Part shown: in pieces, positions 9,615 through 21,495 of the stretch | Layout of the letters: each line of letters opens with the position of its first letter | Numbering within the stretch: position 1 is the stretch's first letter | DNA from: Balanoglossus misakiensis | Taxonomy: Eukaryota > Hemichordata | Direction of reading: 5' to 3' | DNA length: 64,000 nt | Assembly (NCBI GenBank): GCA_040954595.2 | Contig: CM082577.2 | Coordinates: 20,460,001 to 20,524,000 of the forward strand | Notes under the pieces: generated by a model | What the model saw: the letters and a program-made list of their open reading frames with translations, nothing else | What the model was told of the DNA's origin: nothing | Databases searched by the model: none | Made by a program: the position numbers and the translations under genes

Positions 9615-9734
9615 AAGCCTACAGCACGTAGTATTCCCAGGCGGTCTCCCATCCAAGTACTAACTACGCCCAACGCAGGTTTGCTTCGGTGATCAGACGA
9701 GAACCGGCTTATTCTACGTGGTATGGCCGTAGGC
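9615..9734 (-). rRNA. 5S rRNA copy 26
   Basis: Consensus gene body. Confidence 0.97.
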
Positions 9735-9992
9735 GAAAGATGGTTGAATTTCTCCTACTATAAACCTGAATCCTACACCATTGAACACATAGCCCGACTT
9801 GGCTAATTTTTGTGGGTAACCGATCGACCTTCCATAGCTTATAAGGCAAGTGGGATAAAAAAATATGGTTTGTTTTGTTCTGCAAAAAGTGTTTTTAGAA
9901 TTCAGGCACTTTCAGAAAAGGAAGAAACGGACACTTGCGACAAAAATGTTATCCATCAGGCTACTCTTTAATGGAAAAGTTGGAAAAAAATG

Positions 9993-10112
9993 AAGCCTAC
10001 AGCACGTAGTATTCCCAGGCGGTCTCCCATCCAAGTACTAACTACGCCCAACGCAGGTTTGCTTCGGTGATCAGACGAGAACCGGCTTATTCTACGTGGT
10101 ATGGCCGTAGGC
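9993..10112 (-). rRNA. 5S rRNA copy 27
   Basis: Consensus gene body. Confidence 0.97.
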
Positions 10113-10371
10113 GAAAGATGGTTGAATTTCTCCTACTATAAACCTGAATCCTACACCATTGAACACATAGCCCGACTTGGCTAATTTTTGTGGGTAACCG
10201 ATCGACCTTCCATAGCTTATAAGGCAAGTGGGATAAAAAAATATGGTTTGTTTTGTTCTGCAAAAAGTGTTTTTAGAATTCAGGCACTTTCAGAAAAGGA
10301 AGAAACGGACACTTGCGACAAAAATGTTATCCATCAGGCTACTCTTTAATGGAAAAGTTGGAAAAAAAATG

Positions 10372-10491
10372 AAGCCTACAGCACGTAGTATTCCCAGGCG
10401 GTCTCCCATCCAAGTACTAACTACGCCCAACGCAGATTTGCTTCGGTGATCAGACGAGAACCGGCTTATTCTACGTGGTATGGCCGTAGGC
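10372..10491 (-). rRNA. 5S rRNA copy 28, variant
   Basis: C56U in the A box. Confidence 0.95.
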
Positions 10492-10749
10492 GAAAGATGG
10501 TTGAATTTCTCCTACTATAAACCTGAATCCTACACCATTGAACACATAGCCCGACTTGGCTAATTTTTGTGGGTAACCGATCGACCTTCCATAGCTTATA
10601 AGGCAAGTGGGATAAAAAAATATGGTTTGTTTTGTTCTGCAAAAAGTGTTTTTAGAATTCAGGCACTTTCAGAAAAGGAAGAAACGGACACTTGCGACAA
10701 AAATGTTATCCATCAGGCTACTCTTTAATGGAAAAGTTGGAAAAAAATG

Positions 10750-10869
10750 AAGCCTACAGCACGTAGTATTCCCAGGCGGTCTCCCATCCAAGAACTAACT
10801 ACGCCCAACGCAGGTTTGCTTCAGTGATCAGACGAGAACTGGCTTATTCTACGTGGTATGGCCGTAGGC
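10750..10869 (-). rRNA. 5S rRNA copy 29, compensatory variant
   Basis: G30A and C47U change both partners of one helix III pair, turning G-C into A-U and keeping the helix. A77U lies in the conserved TAGTACTT segment. Confidence 0.94.
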
Positions 10870-11127
10870 GAAAGATGGTTGAATTTCTCCTACTATAAAC
10901 CTGAATCCTACACCATTGAACACATAGCCCGACTTGGCTAATTTTTGTGGGTAACCGATCGACCTTCCATAGCTTATAAGGCAAGTGGGATAAAAAAATA
11001 TGGTTTGTTTTGTTCTGCAAAAAGTGATTTTAGAATTCAGGCACTTTCAGAAAAGGAAGAAACGGACACTTGCGACAAAAATGTTATCCATCAGGCTACT
11101 CTTTAATGGAAAAGTTGGAAAAAAATG

Positions 11128-11247
11128 AAGCCTACAGCACGTAGTATTCCCAGGCGGTCTCCCATCCAAGTACTAACTACGCCCAACGCAGGTTTGCTTC
11201 GGTGATCAGACGAGAACCGGCTTATTCTACGTGGTATGGCCGTAGGC
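11128..11247 (-). rRNA. 5S rRNA copy 30
   Basis: Consensus gene body. Confidence 0.97.
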
Positions 11248-11504
11248 GAAAGATGGTTGAATTTCTCCTACTATAAACCTGAATCCTACACCATTGAACA
11301 CATAGCCCGACTTGGCTAATTTTGTGGGTAACCGATCGACCTTCCATAGCTTATAAGGCAAGTGGGATAAAAAAATATGGTTTGTTTTGTTCTGCAAAAA
11401 GTGTTTTTAGAATTCAGGCACTTTCAGAAAAGGAAGAAACGGACACTTGCGACAAAAATGTTATCCATCAGGCTACTCTTTAATGGAAAAGTTGGAAAAA
11501 AATG

Positions 11505-11624
11505 AAGCCTACAGCACGTAGTATTCCCAGGCGGTCTCCCATCCAAGTACTAACTACGCCCAACGCAGGTTTGCTTCGGTGATCAGACGAGAACCGGCTT
11601 ATTCTACGTGGTATGGCCGTAGGC
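11505..11624 (-). rRNA. 5S rRNA copy 31
   Basis: Consensus gene body; TTTTGGTGGG form in the upstream spacer. Confidence 0.97.
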
Positions 11625-11881
11625 GAAAGATGGTTGAATTTCTCCTACTATAAACCTGAATCCTACACCATTGAACACATAGCCCGACTTGGCTAATTTT
11701 GGTGGGTAACCGATCGACCTTCCATAGCTTATAAGGCAAGTGGGATAAAAAATATGGTTTGTTTTGTTCTGCAAAAAGTGTTTTTAGAATTCAGGCACTT
11801 TCAGAAAAGGAAGAAACGGACACTTGCGACAAAAATGTTATCCATCAGGCTACTCTTTAATGGAAAAGTTGGAAAAAAATG

Positions 11882-12001
11882 AAGCCTACAGCACGTAGTA
11901 TTCCCAGGCGGTCTCCCATCCAAGTACTAACTACGCCCAACGCAGGTTTGCTTCGGTGATCAGACGAGAACCGGCTTATTCTACGTGGTATGACCGTAGG
12001 C
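11882..12001 (-). rRNA. 5S rRNA copy 32, variant
   Basis: C9U, which still allows a wobble with G110. Confidence 0.96.
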
Positions 12002-12260
12002 GAAAGATGGTTGAATTTCTCCAACTATAAACCTGAATCCTACACCATTGAACACATAGCCCGACTTGGCTAATTTTTGTGGGTAACCGATCGACCTTCC
12101 ATAGCTTATAAGGCAAGTGGGATAAAAAAAATATGGTTTGTTTTGTTCTGCAAAAAGTGTTTTTAGAATTCAGGCACTTTCAGAAAAGGAAGAAACGGAC
12201 ACTTGCGACAAAAATGTTATCCATCAGGCTACTCTTTAATGGAAAAGTTGGAAAAAAATG

Positions 12261-12380
12261 AAGCCTACAGCACGTAGTATTCCCAGGCGGTCTCCCATCC
12301 AAGTACTAACTACGCCCAACGCAGGTTTGCTTCGGTGATCAGACGAGAACCGGCTTATTCTACGTGGTATGGCCGTAGGC
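12261..12380 (-). rRNA. 5S rRNA copy 33
   Basis: Consensus gene body. Confidence 0.97.
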
Positions 12381-12637
12381 GAAAGATGGTTGAATTTCTC
12401 CTACTATAAACCTGAATCCTACACCATTGAACACATAGCCCGACTTGGCTAATTTTGTGGGTAACCGATCGACCTTCCATAGCTTATAAGGCAAGTGGGA
12501 TAAAAAAATATGGTTTGTTTTGTTCTGCAAAAAGTGTTTTTAGAATTCAGGCACTTTCAGAAAAGGAAGAAACGGACACTTGCGACAAAAATGTTATCCA
12601 TCAGGCTACTCTTTAATGGAAAAGTTGGAAAAAAATG

Positions 12638-12757
12638 AAGCCTACAGCACGTAGTATTCCCAGGCGGTCTCCCATCCAAGTACTAACTACGCCCAACGCA
12701 GGTTTGCTTCGGTGATCAGACGAGAACCGGCTTATTCTACGTGGTATGGCCGTAGGC
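12638..12757 (-). rRNA. 5S rRNA copy 34
   Basis: Consensus gene body; TTTTGGTGGG form in the upstream spacer. Confidence 0.97.
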
Positions 12758-13015
12758 GAAAGATGGTTGAATTTCTCCTACTATAAACCTGAATCCTACA
12801 CCATTGAACACATAGCCCGACTTGGCTAATTTTGGTGGGTAACCGATCGACCTTCCATAGCTTATAAGGCAAGTGGGATAAAAAAATATGGTTTGTTTTG
12901 TTCTGCAAAAAGTGTTTTTAGAATTCAGGCACTTTCAGAAAAGGAAGAAACGGACACTTGCGACAAAAATGTTATCCATCAGGCTACTCTTTAATGGAAA
13001 AGTTGGAAAAAAATG

Positions 13016-13135
13016 AAGCCTACAGCACGTAGTATTCCCAGGCGGTCTCCCATCCAAGTACTAACTACGCCCAACGCAGGTTTGCTTCGGTGATCAGACG
13101 AGAACCGGCTTATTCTACGTGGTATGGCCGTAGGC
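13016..13135 (-). rRNA. 5S rRNA copy 35
   Basis: Consensus gene body. Confidence 0.97.
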
Positions 13136-13393
13136 GAAAGATGGTTGAATTTCTCCTACTATAAACCTGAATCCTACACCATTGAACACATAGCCCGACT
13201 TGGCTAATTTTTGTGGGTAACCGATCGACCTTCCATAGCTTATAAGGCAAGTGGGATAAAAAAATATGGTTTGTTTTGTTCTGCAAAAAGTGTTTTTAGA
13301 ATTCAGGCACTTTCAGAAAAGGAAGAAACGGACACTTGCGACAAAAATGTTATCCATCAGGCTACTCTTTAATGGAAAAGTTGGAAAAAAATG

Positions 13394-13513
13394 AAGCCTA
13401 CAGCACGTAGTATTCCCAGGCGGTCTCCCATCCAAGTACTAACTACGCCCAACGCAGGTTTGCTTCGGTGATCAGACGAGAACCGGCTTATTCTACGTGG
13501 TATGGCCGTAGGC
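13394..13513 (-). rRNA. 5S rRNA copy 36
   Basis: Consensus gene body. Confidence 0.97.
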
Positions 13514-13771
13514 GAAAGATGGTTGAATTTCTCCTACTATAAACCTGAATCCTACACCATTGAACACATAGCCCGACTTGGCTAATTTTTGTGGGTAACC
13601 GATCGACCTTCCATAGCTTATAAGGCAAGTGGGATAAAAAAATATGGTTTGTTTTGTTCTGCAAAAAGTGTTTTTAGAATTCAGGCACTTTCAGAAAAGG
13701 AAGAAACGGACACTTGCGACAAAAATGTTATCCATCAGGCTACTCTTTAATGGAAAAGTTGGAAAAAAATG

Positions 13772-13891
13772 AAGCCTACAGCACGTAGTATTCCCAGGCG
13801 GTCTCCCATCCAAGTACTAACTACGCCCAACGCAGGTTTGCTTCGGTGATCAGACGAGAACCGGCTTATTCTACGTGGTATGGCCGTAGGC
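13772..13891 (-). rRNA. 5S rRNA copy 37
   Basis: Consensus gene body. Confidence 0.97.
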
Positions 13892-14149
13892 GAAAGATGG
13901 TTGAATTTCTCCTACTATAAACCTGAATCCTACACCATTGAACACATAGCCCGACTTGGCTAATTTTTGTGGGTAACCGATCGACCTTCCATAGCTTATA
14001 AGGCAAGTGGGATAAAAAAATATGGTTTGTTTTGTTCTGCAAAAAGTGTTTTTAGAATTCAGGCACTTTCAGAAAAGGAAGAAACGGACACTTGCGACAA
14101 AAATGTTATCCATCAGGCTACTCTTTAATGGAAAAGTTGGAAAAAAATG

Positions 14150-14269
14150 AAGCCTACAGCACGTAGTATTCCCAGGCGGTCTCCCATCCAAGTACTAACT
14201 ACGCCCAACGCAGGTTTGCTTCGGTGATCAGACGAGAACCGGCTTATTCTACGTGGTATGGCCGTAGGC
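14150..14269 (-). rRNA. 5S rRNA copy 38
   Basis: Consensus gene body. Confidence 0.97.
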
Positions 14270-14527
14270 GAAAGATGGTTGAATTTCTCCTACTATAAAC
14301 CTGAATCCTACACCATTGAACACATAGCCCGACTTGGCTAATTTTTGTGGGTAACCGATCGACCTTCCATAGCTTATAAGGCAAGTGGGATAAAAAAATA
14401 TGGTTTGTTTTGTTCTGCAAAAAGTGTTTTTAGAATTCAGGCACTTTCAGAAAAGGAAGAAACGGACACTTGCGACAAAAATGTTATCCATCAGGCTACT
14501 CTTTAATGGAAAAGTTGGAAAAAAATG

Positions 14528-14647
14528 AAGCCTACAGCACGTAGTATTCCCAGGCGGTCTCCCATCCAAGTACTAACTACGCCCAACGCAGGTTTGCTTC
14601 GGTGATCAGACGAGAACCGGCTTATTCTACGTGGTATGGCCGTAGGC
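14528..14647 (-). rRNA. 5S rRNA copy 39
   Basis: Consensus gene body. Confidence 0.97.
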
Positions 14648-14905
14648 GAAAGATGGTTGAATTTCTCCTACTATAAACCTGAATCCTACACCATTGAACA
14701 CATAGCCCGACTTGGCTAATTTTTGTGGGTAACCGATCGACCTTCCATAGCTTATAAGGCAAGTGGGATAAAAAAATATGGTTTGTTTTGTTCTGCAAAA
14801 AGTGTTTTTAGAATTCAGGCACTTTCAGAAAAGGAAGAAACGGACACTTGCGACAAAAATGTTATCCATCAGGCTACTCTTTAATGGAAAAGTTGGAAAA
14901 AAATG

Positions 14906-15025
14906 AAGCCTACAGCACGTAGTATTCCCAGGCGGTCTCCCATCCAAGTACTAACTACGCCCAACGCAGGTTTGCTTCGGTGATCAGACGAGAACCGGCT
15001 TATTCTACGTGGTATGGCCGTAGGC
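14906..15025 (-). rRNA. 5S rRNA copy 40
   Basis: Consensus gene body; CATACACC upstream. Confidence 0.97.
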
Positions 15026-15284
15026 GAAAGATGGTTGAATTTCTCCTACTATAAACCTGAATCATACACCATTGAACACATAGCCCGACTTGGCTAATTT
15101 TTGTGGGTAACCGATCGACCTTCCATAGCTTATAAGGCAAGTGGGATAAAAAAATATGGTTTGTTTTGTTCTGCAAAAAGTGTTTTTAGAATTCAGGCAC
15201 TTTCAGAAAAGGAAGAAACGGACACTTGCGACAAAAATGTTATCCATCAGGCTACTCTTTAATGGAAAAGTTGGAAAAAAAATG

Positions 15285-15404
15285 AAGCCTACAGCACGTA
15301 GTATTCCCAGGCGGTCTCCCATCCAAGTACTAACTACGCCCAACGCAGGTTTGCTTCGGTGATCAGACGAGAACCGGCTTATTCTACGTGGTATGGCCGT
15401 AGGC
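15285..15404 (-). rRNA. 5S rRNA copy 41
   Basis: Consensus gene body. Confidence 0.97.
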
Positions 15405-15662
15405 GAAAGATGGTTGAATTTCTCCTACTATAAACCTGAATCCTACACCATTGAACACATAGCCCGACTTGGCTAATTTTTGTGGGTAACCGATCGACCT
15501 TCCATAGCTTATAAGGCAAGTGGGATAAAAAAATATGGTTTGTTTTGTTCTGCAAAAAGTGTTTTTAGAATTCAGGCACTTTCAGAAAAGGAAGAAACGG
15601 ACACTTGCGACAAAAATGTTATCCATCAGGCTACTCTTTAATGGAAAAGTTGGAAAAAAATG

Positions 15663-15782
15663 AAGCCTACAGCACGTAGTATTCCCAGGCGGTCTCCCAT
15701 CCAAGTACTAACTACGCCCAACGCAGGTTTGCTTCGGTGATCAGACGAGAACCGGCTTATTCTACGTGGTATGGCCGTAGGC
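15663..15782 (-). rRNA. 5S rRNA copy 42
   Basis: Consensus gene body. Confidence 0.97.
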
Positions 15783-16040
15783 GAAAGATGGTTGAATTTC
15801 TCCTACTATAAACCTGAATCCTACACCATTGAACACATAGCCCGACTTGGCTAATTTTTGTGGGTAACCGATCGACCTTCCATAGCTTATAAGGCAAGTG
15901 GGATAAAAAAATATGGTTTGTTTTGTTCTGCAAAAAGTGTTTTTAGAATTCAGGCACTTTCAGAAAAGGAAGAAACGGACACTTGCGACAAAAATGTTAT
16001 CCATCAGGCTACTCTTTAATGGAAAAGTTGGAAAAAAATG

Positions 16041-16160
16041 AAGCCTACAGCACGTAGTATTCCCAGGCGGTCTCCCATCCAAGTACTAACTACGCCCAAC
16101 GCAGGTTTGCTTCGGTGATCAGACGAGAACCGGCTTATTCTACGTGGTATGGCCGTAGGC
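16041..16160 (-). rRNA. 5S rRNA copy 43
   Basis: Consensus gene body. Confidence 0.97.
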
Positions 16161-16419
16161 GAAAGATGGTTGAATTTCTCCTACTATAAACCTGAATCCT
16201 ACACCATTGAACACATAGCCCGACTTGGCTAATTTTTGTGGGTAACCGATCGACCTTCCATAGCTTATAAGGCAAGTGGGATAAAAAAATATGGTTTGTT
16301 TTGTTCTGCAAAAAGTGTTTTTAGAATTCAGGCACTTTCAGAAAAGGAAGAAACGGACACTTGCGACAAAAATGTTATCCATCAGGCTACTCTTTAATGG
16401 AAAAGTTGGAAAAAAAATG

Positions 16420-16539
16420 AAGCCTACAGCACGTAGTATTCCCAGGCGGTCTCCCATCCAAGTACTAACTACGCCCAACGCAGGTTTGCTTCGGTGATCA
16501 GACGAGAACCGGCTTATTCTACGTGGTATGGCCGTAGAC
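16420..16539 (-). rRNA. 5S rRNA copy 44, variant
   Basis: C2U, giving a U.G wobble with G117. Confidence 0.96.
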
Positions 16540-16798
16540 GAAAGATGGTTGAATTTCTCCTACTATAAACCTGAATCCTACACCATTGAACACATAGCCC
16601 GACTTGGCTAATTTTTGTGGGTAACCGATCGACCTTCCATAGCTTATAAGGCAAGTGGGATAAAAAAATATGGTTTGTTTTGTTCTGCAAAAAGTGTTTT
16701 TAGAATTCAGGCACTTTCAGAAAAGGAAGAAACGGACACTTGCGACAAAAATGTTATCCATCAGGCTACTCTTTAATGGAAAAGTTGGAAAAAAAATG

Positions 16799-16918
16799 AA
16801 GCCTACTGCACGTAGTATTCCCAGGCGGTCTCCCATCCAAGTACTAACTACGCCCAACGCAGGTTTGCTTCGGTGATCAGACGAGAACCGGCTTATTCTA
16901 CGTGGTATGGCCGTAGGC
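16799..16918 (-). rRNA. 5S rRNA copy 45, variant
   Basis: U112A, which removes the G7.U112 pair of helix I. Confidence 0.96.
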
Positions 16919-17175
16919 GAAAGATGGTTGAATTTCTCCTACTATAAACCTGAATCCTACACCATTGAACACATAGCCCGACTTGGCTAATTTTGTGGGT
17001 AACCGATCGACCTTCCATAGCTTATAAGGCAAGTGGGATAAAAAAATATGGTTTGTTTTGTTCTGCAAAAAGTGTTTTTAGAATTCAGGCACTTTCAGAA
17101 AAGGAAGAAACGGACACTTGCGACAAAAATGTTATCCATCAGGCTACTCTTTAATGGAAAAGTTGGAAAAAAATG

Positions 17176-17295
17176 AAGCCTACAGCACGTAGTATTCCCA
17201 GGCGGTCTCCCATCCAAGTACTAACTACGCCCAACGCAGGTTTGCTTCGGTGATCAGACGAGAACCGGCTTATTCTACGTGGTATGGCCGTAGGC
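17176..17295 (-). rRNA. 5S rRNA copy 46
   Basis: Consensus gene body. Confidence 0.97.
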
Positions 17296-17555
17296 GAAAG
17301 ATGGTTGAATTTCTCCTACTATAAACCTGAATCCTACACCATTGAACACATAGCCCGACTTGGCTAATTTTTGTGGGTAACCGATCGACCTTCCATAGCT
17401 TATAAGGCAAGTGGGATAAAAAAATATGGTTTGTTTTGTTCTGCAAAAAGTGTTTTTAGAATTCAGGCACTTTCAGAAAAGGAAGAAACGGACACTTGCG
17501 ACAAAAATGTTATCCATCAGGCTACTCTTTAATGGAAAAGTTGGAAAAAAAAATG

Positions 17556-17675
17556 AAGCCTACAGCACGTAGTATTCCCAGGCGGTCTCCCATCCAAGTA
17601 CTAACTACGCCCAACGCAGGTTTGCTTCGGTGATCAGACGAGAACCGGCTTATTCTACGTGGTATGGCCGTAGGC
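17556..17675 (-). rRNA. 5S rRNA copy 47
   Basis: Consensus gene body; long terminator run. Confidence 0.97.
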
Positions 17676-17933
17676 GAAAGATGGTTGAATTTCTCCTACT
17701 ATAAACCTGAATCCTACACCATTGAACACATAGCCCGACTTGGCTAATTTTTGTGGGTAACCGATCGACCTTCCATAGCTTATAAGGCAAGTGGGATAAA
17801 AAAATATGGTTTGTTTTGTTCTGCAAAAAGTGTTTTTAGAATTCAGGCACTTTCAGAAAAGGAAGAAACGGACACTTGCGACAAAAATGTTATCCATCAG
17901 GCTACTCTTTAATGGAAAAGTTGGAAAAAAATG

Positions 17934-18053
17934 AAGCCTACAGCACGTAGTATTCCCAGGCGGTCTCCCATCCAAGTACTAACTACGCCCAACGCAGGTT
18001 TGCTTCGGTGATCAGACGAGAACCGGCTTATACTACGTGGTATGGCCGTAGGC
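17934..18053 (-). rRNA. 5S rRNA copy 48, variant
   Basis: A22U in the loop after helix II. Confidence 0.96.
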
Positions 18054-18312
18054 GAAAGATGGTTGAATTTCTCCTACTATAAACCTGAATCCTACACCAT
18101 TGAACACATAGCCCGACTTGGCTAATTTTTGTGGGTAACCGATCGACCTTCCATAGCTTATAAGGCAAGTGGGATAAAAAAATATGGTTTGTTTTGTTCT
18201 GCAAAAAGTGTTTTTAGAATTCAGGCACTTTCAGAAAAGGAAGAAACGGACACTTGCGACAAAAATGTTATCCATCATGCTACTCTTTAATGGAAAAGTT
18301 GGAAAAAAAATG

Positions 18313-18432
18313 AAGCCTACAGCACGTAGTATTCCCAGGCGGTCTCCCATCCAAGTACTAACTACGCCCAACGCAGGTTTGCTTCGGTGATCAGACGAGA
18401 ACCGGCTTATTCTACGTGGTATGGCCGTAGAC
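18313..18432 (-). rRNA. 5S rRNA copy 49, variant
   Basis: C2U. The 5' flank is one base short (ACAGAGATGG for GCGAAAGATGG), so its TATA-like element is 1 bp nearer the start. Confidence 0.95.
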
Positions 18433-18690
18433 AGAGATGGTTGAATTTCTCCTACTATAAACCTGAATCCTACACCATTGAACACATAGCCCGACTTGGC
18501 TAATTTTTGTGGGTAACCGATCGACCTTCCATAGCTTATAAGGCAAGTGGGATAAAAAAATATGGTTTGTTTTGTTCTGCAAAAAGTGTTTTTAGAATTC
18601 AGGCACTTTCAGAAAAGGAAGAAACGGACACTTGCGACAAAAATGTTATCCATCAGGCTACTCTTTAATGGAAAAGTTGGAAAAAAAATG

Positions 18691-18810
18691 AAGCCTACTG
18701 CACGTAGTATTCCCAGGCGGTCTCCCATCCAAGTACTAACTACGCCCAACGCAGGTTTGCTTCGGTGATCAGACGAGAACCGGCTTATTCTACGTGGTAT
18801 GGCCGTAGGC
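18691..18810 (-). rRNA. 5S rRNA copy 50, variant
   Basis: U112A. Confidence 0.96.
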
Positions 18811-19070
18811 GAAAGATGGTTGAATTTCTCCTACTATAAACCTGAATCCTACACCATTGAACACATAGCCCGACTTGGCTAATTTTTGTGGGTAACCGAT
18901 CGACCTTCCATAGCTTATAAGGCAAGTGGGATAAAAAAATATGGTTTGTTTTGTTCTGCAAAAAGTGTTTTTAGAATTCAGGCACTTTCAGAAAAGGAAG
19001 AAACGGACACTTGCGACAAAAATGTTATCCATCAGGCTACTCTTTAATGGAAAAGTTGGAAAAAAAAATG

Positions 19071-19190
19071 AAGCCTACAGCACGTAGTATTCCCAGGCGG
19101 TCTCCCATCCAAGTACTAACTACGCCCAACGCAGGTTTGCTTCGGTGATCAGACGAGAACCGGCTTATTCTACGTGGTATGGCCGTAGGC
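19071..19190 (-). rRNA. 5S rRNA copy 51
   Basis: Consensus gene body. Confidence 0.97.
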
Positions 19191-19449
19191 GAAAGATGGT
19201 TGAATTTCTCCTACTATAAACCTGAATCCTACACCATTGAACACATAGCCCGACTTGGCTAATTTTTGTGGGTAACCGATCGACCTTCCATAGCTTATAA
19301 GGCAAGTGGGATAAAAAAATATGGTTTGTTTTGTTCTGCAAAAAGTGTTTTTAGAATTCAACACTTTCAGAAAAGGAAGAAACGGACACTTGCGACAAAA
19401 ATGGTATCCATCAGGCTACTCTTTAATGGAAAAGTTGGGGAAAAAAATG

Positions 19450-19569
19450 AAGCCTACAGCACGTAGTATTCCCAGGCGGTCTCCCATCCAAGTACTAACT
19501 ACGCCCAACGCAGGTTTGCTTCGGTGATCAGACGAGAACCGGCTTATTCTACGTGGTATGGCCGTAGGC
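19450..19569 (-). rRNA. 5S rRNA copy 52
   Basis: Consensus gene body; GGGG tract beyond the terminator and GAATTCAACACTTTC in the 3' spacer. Confidence 0.97.
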
Positions 19570-19828
19570 GAAAGATGGTTGAATTTCTCCTACTATAAAC
19601 CTGAATCCTACTCCATTGAACACATAGCCCGACTTGGCTAATTTTGTGGGTAACCGATCAACCTTCCATAGCTTATAAGGCAAGTGGGATAAAAAAATAT
19701 GGTTTGTTTTGTTCTGCAAAAAGTGTTTTTAGAATTCAGGCACTTTCAGAAAAGGAAGAAACGGACACTTGCGACAAAAATGTTATCCATCAGGCTACTC
19801 TTTAATGGAAAAGTTGGGGAAAAAAATG

Positions 19829-19948
19829 AAGCCTACAGCACGTAGTATTCCCAGGCGGTCTCCCATCCAAGTACTAAATACGCCCAACGCAGGTTTGCTT
19901 CGGTGATCAGATGAGAACCGGCTTATTCTACGTGGTATGGCCGTAGGC
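19829..19948 (-). rRNA. 5S rRNA copy 53, variant
   Basis: G71U breaks G71-C104; G37A lies in loop C. Confidence 0.95.
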
Positions 19949-20207
19949 GAAAGATGGTTGAATTTCTCCTACTATAAACCTGAATCCTACTCCATTGAAC
20001 ACATAGCCCGACTTGGCTAATTTTTGTGGGTAACCGATCGACCTTCCATAGCTTATAAGGCAAGTGGGATAAAAAAATATGGTTTGTTTTGTTCTGCAAA
20101 AAGTGTTTTTAGAATTCAGGCACTTTCAGAAAAGGAAGAAACGGACACTTGCGACAAAAATGTTATCCATCAGGCTACTCTTTAATGGAAAAGTTGGAAA
20201 AAAAATG

Positions 20208-20327
20208 AAGCCTACAGCACGTAGTATTCCCAGGCGGTCTCCCATCCAAGTACTAACTACGCCCAACGCAGGTTTGCTTCGGTGATCAGACGAGAACCGG
20301 CTTATTCTACGTGGTATGGCCGTAGAC
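20208..20327 (-). rRNA. 5S rRNA copy 54, variant
   Basis: C2U. Confidence 0.96.
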
Positions 20328-20586
20328 GAAAGATGGTTGAATTTCTCCTACTATAAACCTGAATCCTACACCATTGAACACATAGCCCGACTTGGCTAAT
20401 TTTTGTGGGTAACCGATCGACCTTCCATAGCTTATAAGGCAAGTGGGATAAAAAAATATGGTTTGTTTTGTTCTGCAAAAAGTGTTTTTAGAATTCAGGC
20501 ACTTTCAGAAAAGGAAGAAACGGACACTTGCGACAAAAATGTTATCCATCAGGCTACTCTTTAATGGAAAAGTTGGAAAAAAAATG

Positions 20587-20706
20587 AAGCCTACTGCACG
20601 TAGTATTCCCAGGCGGTCTCCCATCCAAGTACTAACTACGCCCAACGCAGGTTTGCTTCGGTGATCAGACGAGAACCGGCTTATTCTACGTGGTATGGCC
20701 GTAGGC
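20587..20706 (-). rRNA. 5S rRNA copy 55, variant
   Basis: U112A. Confidence 0.96.
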
Positions 20707-20963
20707 GAAAGATGGTTGAATTTCTCCTACTATAAACCTGAATCCTACACCATTGAACACATAGCCCGACTTGGCTAATTTTGTGGGTAACCGATCGACC
20801 TTCCATAGCTTATAAGGCAAGTGGGATAAAAAAATATGGTTTGTTTTGTTCTGCAAAAAGTGTTTTTAGAATTCAGGCACTTTCAGAAAAGGAAGAAACG
20901 GACACTTGCGACAAAAATGTTATCCATCAGGCTACTCTTTAATGGAAAAGTTGGAAAAAAATG

Positions 20964-21083
20964 AAGCCTACAGCACGTAGTATTCCCAGGCGGTCTCCCA
21001 TCCAAGTACTAACTACGCCCAACGCAGGTTTGCTTCGGTGATCAGACGAGAACCGGCTTATTCTACGTGGTATGGCCGTAGGC
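20964..21083 (-). rRNA. 5S rRNA copy 56
   Basis: Consensus gene body; CATACACC upstream. Confidence 0.97.
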
Positions 21084-21342
21084 GAAAGATGGTTGAATTT
21101 CTCCTACTATAAACCTGAATCATACACCATTGAACACATAGCCCGACTTGGCTAATTTTTGTGGGTAACCGATCGACCTTCCATAGCTTATAAGGCAAGT
21201 GGGATAAAAAAATATGGTTTGTTTTGTTCTGCAAAAAGTGTTTTTAGAATTCAGGCACTTTCAGAAAAGGAAGAAACGGACACTTGCGACAAAAATGTTA
21301 TCCATCAGGCTACTCTTTAATGGAAAAGTTGGAAAAAAAATG

Positions 21343-21495
21343 AAGCCTACAGCACTTAGTATTCCCAGGCGGTCTCCCATCCAAGTACTAACTACGCCCA
21401 ACGCAGGGCCACGTAGAACACGTGAACGTGAACGTGAACGTTTGCTTCGGTGATCAGACGAGAACCGGCTTATTCTACGTGGTATGGCCGTAGGC
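21343..21495 (-). pseudogene. 5S rRNA copy 57, disrupted by a 33-bp insertion
   Basis: The copy is 153 bp because 33 bp lie at 21408-21440, between RNA positions 55 and 56, inside the A box and next to helix II. The insert reads on the + strand from GCCACGTAGAACAC into about three GTGAAC units. Its CCACGTAGAA equals RNA positions 14-23 of 5S, but in the opposite orientation to the host gene. C107A is also present. The internal promoter is split, so the copy is very likely silent or gives an unstable RNA. Its higher-order-repeat partner, copy 63, has C107A but no insert. Confidence 0.9.

Noticed and set aside
18231-18485. Longer minus-strand frame of 84 codons across copy 49
   Set aside because: It exists only because a one-base loss in the 5' flank of copy 49 shifts the frame. 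It overlaps the 5S gene and has no counterpart in other units.
21408-21440. Copy 57 insertion as a transposon footprint
   Set aside because: There is no target-site duplication or terminal inverted repeat that I can see; a template-switch origin fits the inverted 5S fragment better.
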